From Thermoplasmatales archaeon ex4484_36 (GTDB lineage Archaea > Thermoplasmatota > Penumbrarchaeia > Penumbrarchaeales > EX4484-36), in contig NJDV01000016.1 in NCBI GenBank assembly GCA_002254765.1, positions 1-16,480 of the forward strand: a stretch of DNA of 16,480 nucleotides, read 5' to 3'. The position numbers and the translations under genes are program-made. Shown one piece after another: positions 14,829 to 16,480 of this stretch (the first letter of the stretch is position 1; each line of letters starts with the position of its first letter). Below the pieces are notes generated by a model. It saw only the letters and a program-made list of their open reading frames with translations, was not told where the DNA came from and searched no databases.

Positions 14829-15473
14829 TTGGAGAAGAACATAAGGGAGATGGCCGCTGAGGAGTATCTCAGGTGGAAGGCTTACATAAGAAGCGGCCCC
14901 GGGGTGCTTGAAGGGGAGGGGAGAAGGAAGTTCCGCTCCGGCCTCTGGAGAAGGGATGGCGTGGACCTGACCCTCCTTCTGGGTGAGAGGGCCGAGGAGC
15001 TTGAGGGAGACGGCGCCTTCACAACGGCCAGAGCCAGGGTGAGGGTGGGGCGTCTCATCAAAAGGGAAGAGGAGCACATAATATTGAGATCTGTGAAGCC
15101 CACAGAGAAGCTCCTTGAGCTCGTAGAGGAGAGGTTTCCTCACTTCCACCTCCCCTCCTCCCTTCCTGTGGAGCGCCACCTCCTCCCACTGTACATGATT
15201 CTGAACCTCCCCCCGGCCCAGGGCCTGGGCCTTGGAGGGGAGGGGAGTATGCCCTCGGCTGAGGAGCTTCTGAGGGCCCCGGAGGGGGCCGGTGGAGGCG
15301 AGGATTGGAGGGCGGCCTACTTGAGGAGGTCGGATGAGGCCTTCAGAGCTGGCAGGTGGAGAATCAGAGACTTCAGGGGGGTCTTCCTCTTCCTTCTGAA
15401 ATCCAAAGAGGAGGAGTCTGAGAGGCTTCTTAGAAGCGAGGACTTTCTCTCCTTCGTCCGAAAGGGCTTCTGA
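14829..15473 (+). CDS. Unrecognised protein truncated by a 74-bp tandem duplication
   Basis: I do not recognise this gene. The start is TTG at 14829, favoured because GGAGG (14817-14821) lies seven bases upstream, the same spacing as the udg start. The next ATG is at 14850. An A-rich GTTAAAAAAG at 14789-14798 is a weak promoter candidate. As read, 214 residues end KGF at a TGA within the second repeat copy. With the duplication collapsed, the frame runs on to 15787, giving 294 residues. Content: an N-terminal helix (EEYLRWKAYI), strand-rich RARVRVGRLIKREEEHIILR, then long helices rich in Arg and Glu (LLKSKEEESERLLR). The repaired C-terminus (SPEARDLLEKFQLYSMDW...EEALRRIEGE) resembles HEAT-like helical repeats. 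It is soluble, with no signal peptide. It lies between the beta-sandwich/helical gene and udg and probably shares their operon. Confidence 0.7.
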   Translation: MEKNIREMAAEEYLRWKAYIRSGPGVLEGEGRRKFRSGLWRRDGVDLTLLLGERAEELEGDGAFTTARARVRVGRLIKREEEHIILRSVKPTEKLLELVEERFPHFHLPSSLPVERHLLPLYMILNLPPAQGLGLGGEGSMPSAEELLRAPEGAGGGEDWRAAYLRRSDEAFRAGRWRIRDFRGVFLFLLKSKEEESERLLRSEDFLSFVRKGF

Positions 15474-15540
15474 AATCCAAAGAGGAGGAGTCTGAGAGGC
15501 TTCTTAGAAGCGAGGACTTTCTCTCCTTCGTCCGAAAGGG
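15393..15540 (+). repeat. Exact 74-bp tandem duplication inside the 294-aa unknown gene
   Basis: Positions 15393-15466 repeat exactly at 15467-15540, with different bases on both flanks. 74 is not a multiple of three, so the first copy runs into a TGA at 15471-15473. Each copy contains a 13-base odd palindrome GCTTCT-T-AGAAGC (15425-15437 in copy one). Removing one copy restores a continuous 295-codon frame to the TGA at 15787. Confidence 0.97.
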
Positions 15541-15787
15541 ACTGCACCCGCTTCTTAAGGGGGCCTTCGAGAGGGCTGCCGCCTCCCCCGGCAGCGCCAG
15601 AGAGACCCTCTTCAAGGAGCTGGCCACAACCCCTCTCTCAAGGCTGAGGCTCTGGTTCATCGACATTCTGGGAAGAAGAGGCAGCCCGGAGGCCAGGGAT
15701 CTGCTGGAGAAGTTCCAGCTCTACTCCATGGACTGGAGGGAGAGGGCAAGGGCGGAGGAGGCACTGAGGAGGATTGAAGGTGAATGA
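15467..15787 (+). pseudogene. Detached C-terminal end of the 294-aa unknown protein
   Basis: This frame has no credible start codon of its own. It re-encodes LLKSKEEESERLLRSEDFLS in the second repeat copy and continues HPLLKGAFERAAASPGS, ETLFKELATTPLSRLRLWF, DILGRRGSPEARDLLEKF and WRERARAEEALRRIEGE to a TGA at 15785-15787. Those last helices look HEAT-like. The end overlaps the start of udg by eight bases, and its GGAGG at 15768-15772 is the udg SD. That is what an intact operon neighbour would look like and supports the repaired reading. Confidence 0.65.
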
Positions 15788-16391
15788 GGAACTCTCAAGG
15801 ATCAGAGCTAGAATAATGAACTGCACCGCCTGTCCACTTCATGTGGGCAGGAAGAACCCCGTGCCGGGGGAGGGGCCAGCGGATGCCCCCCTCCTGCTTG
15901 TCGGGGAGGCCCCGGGGAGAGAGGAGGATGAGACTGGAAGGCCCTTCGTTGGAATGGCGGGGAGGCTTCTTACGGAGATGCTCAAAGAAGCCGGTGTTCC
16001 CCGGAGCTCCGTTTACATAACCTCCGTTATAAAGTGTCGCCCCCCCGGGAACAGAAACCCTAAAAAGGGGGAGATAGAGGCGTGCAGAGGATACCTGCTG
16101 GAGCAGATAGCTGCGGTGAGACCTGAGGTGGTGGTGCTGATGGGGAATGTGGCCTTAAACTCCTTAAAAGAGGTGTGGAAGCTCCCCGGGGGGAACATAG
16201 GAGAAATCAGCGGGGAGTTGTATGACAGAGGAGACTTCAAGGTGCTTGTGACGTATCATCCCGCCGGGGTGCTGAGGGACAGAAGGAGAAAGAGGCCTCT
16301 TTTCGTCTCCCACATCCGGCTGGCGGAGGAGGCGGTAAAGAAGAGGGGGGAGGGGTGGCTGGGGCTGAGACTTGAAGAGTTTGAGGGCTAG
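15780..16391 (+). CDS. udg: Uracil-DNA glycosylase, family 4 (4Fe-4S)
   Basis: Removes uracil, mostly from deaminated cytosine, at the start of base excision repair; family 4 is the heat-stable iron-sulfur type of archaea and thermophilic bacteria. From GTG 15780 the protein is 203 residues. Cluster cysteines are C15 and C18 (NCTACPLH), C86 (IKCRPPGNRNP) and C102 (EACRGYL), all four present. Motif A reads LVGEAPGREEDETGRPFVG and the C-terminal motif is VTYHPAGVLRD with the conserved His. I chose GTG 15780 over TTG 15774 because GGAGG at 15768-15772 is seven bases before the GTG but touches the TTG. It overlaps the repaired upstream unknown gene by eight bases, so translation is probably coupled. 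It is the last gene before a new promoter at about 16400. Confidence 0.95.
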   Translation: MNEELSRIRARIMNCTACPLHVGRKNPVPGEGPADAPLLLVGEAPGREEDETGRPFVGMAGRLLTEMLKEAGVPRSSVYITSVIKCRPPGNRNPKKGEIEACRGYLLEQIAAVRPEVVVLMGNVALNSLKEVWKLPGGNIGEISGELYDRGDFKVLVTYHPAGVLRDRRRKRPLFVSHIRLAEEAVKKRGEGWLGLRLEEFEG

Positions 16392-16397
16392 AGTAGA

Positions 16398-16405
16398 ATA
16401 TATAT
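16398..16405 (+). promoter_or_regulatory. TATA box of the gene starting at 16431
   Basis: ATATATAT centred about 29 bases before the ATG at 16431, with no SD in the C/T-rich spacer, fits a leaderless transcript. It lies just after the udg stop. Confidence 0.55.
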
Positions 16406-16430
16406 GGAGCTGCAATCTTCTCTTCTCTGC

Positions 16431-16480
16431 ATGAGGATTAAGCTTCTTCTCCTTGCCCTGGTAGTCCTTCTGCTTGTGGC
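16431..16480 (+). CDS. N-terminus of a signal-peptide or membrane protein (cut by window edge)
   Basis: Only 16 codons are visible: MRIKLLLLALVVLLLV. Two basic residues followed by an unbroken Leu/Val run are typical of a secretion signal or signal anchor. The TATA box at 16398-16405 places the transcription start at or near this ATG. Nothing can be said about the mature protein. Confidence 0.55.
   Translation, partial: MRIKLLLLALVVLLLV

Overview
The window looks like a piece of an archaeal chromosome, probably a euryarchaeon or relative. The basis is gene content: archaeal-type leucyl-tRNA synthetase, the GEK1-type D-aminoacyl-tRNA deacylase DtdA, an archaeal fused sugar-phosphate nucleotidylyltransferase/acetyltransferase, NadX and NadC, an Mrp/NBP35 ATPase, family 4 uracil-DNA glycosylase, and membrane-anchored beta-propeller proteins. 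TATA-like boxes sit about 28-45 bases before start codons, and both SD-led (GGAGG/GGTGAT) and apparently leaderless starts occur. Arg codons are mostly AGG/AGA and coding strands are purine-rich, which fits a thermophile, but I cannot name the lineage.

Layout: (1) 1-3510, minus strand: two related membrane-anchored beta-propeller proteins in tandem, the first cut by the window edge and the second with a C-terminal frameshift. (2) 3628-7517, plus strand: nadC, then leuS. leuS is broken by a local deletion plus a 35-bp tandem duplication and may have another frameshift near its end. (3) 7514-9118, minus: a CPA2 (Kef-type) cation/proton antiporter with a TrkA-N domain, whose stop codon overlaps that of the plus-strand ORF in a shared CTAG. 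(4) 9248-11308, plus: glmU-like nucleotidylyltransferase/acetyltransferase and dtdA. (5) 11277-12149, minus: Mrp/NBP35 ATPase, convergent with and overlapping dtdA. (6) 12325-16391, plus: nadX, a two-gene set I do not recognise (about 540 aa and 294 aa when repaired), and udg4, closely spaced or overlapping. (7) From 16431, the start of a signal-peptide protein with its own TATA box.

Functional themes: NadX and NadC are two enzymes of the aspartate route to NAD, while NadA is not in view. LeuRS and DtdA serve translation fidelity. The unrecognised pair next to UDG is the main unknown.

The most striking signal is structural. There are three exact two-copy tandem duplications (37, 35 and 74 bp), none a multiple of three. 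Two interrupt otherwise intact reading frames, and there are also two or three single-base frameshifts and a deletion in leuS. So many lesions in conserved genes within 16 kb most likely reflect assembly or sequencing error. Real local duplication or gene decay cannot be excluded from sequence alone. I found no rRNA, tRNA, CRISPR array or insertion sequence.
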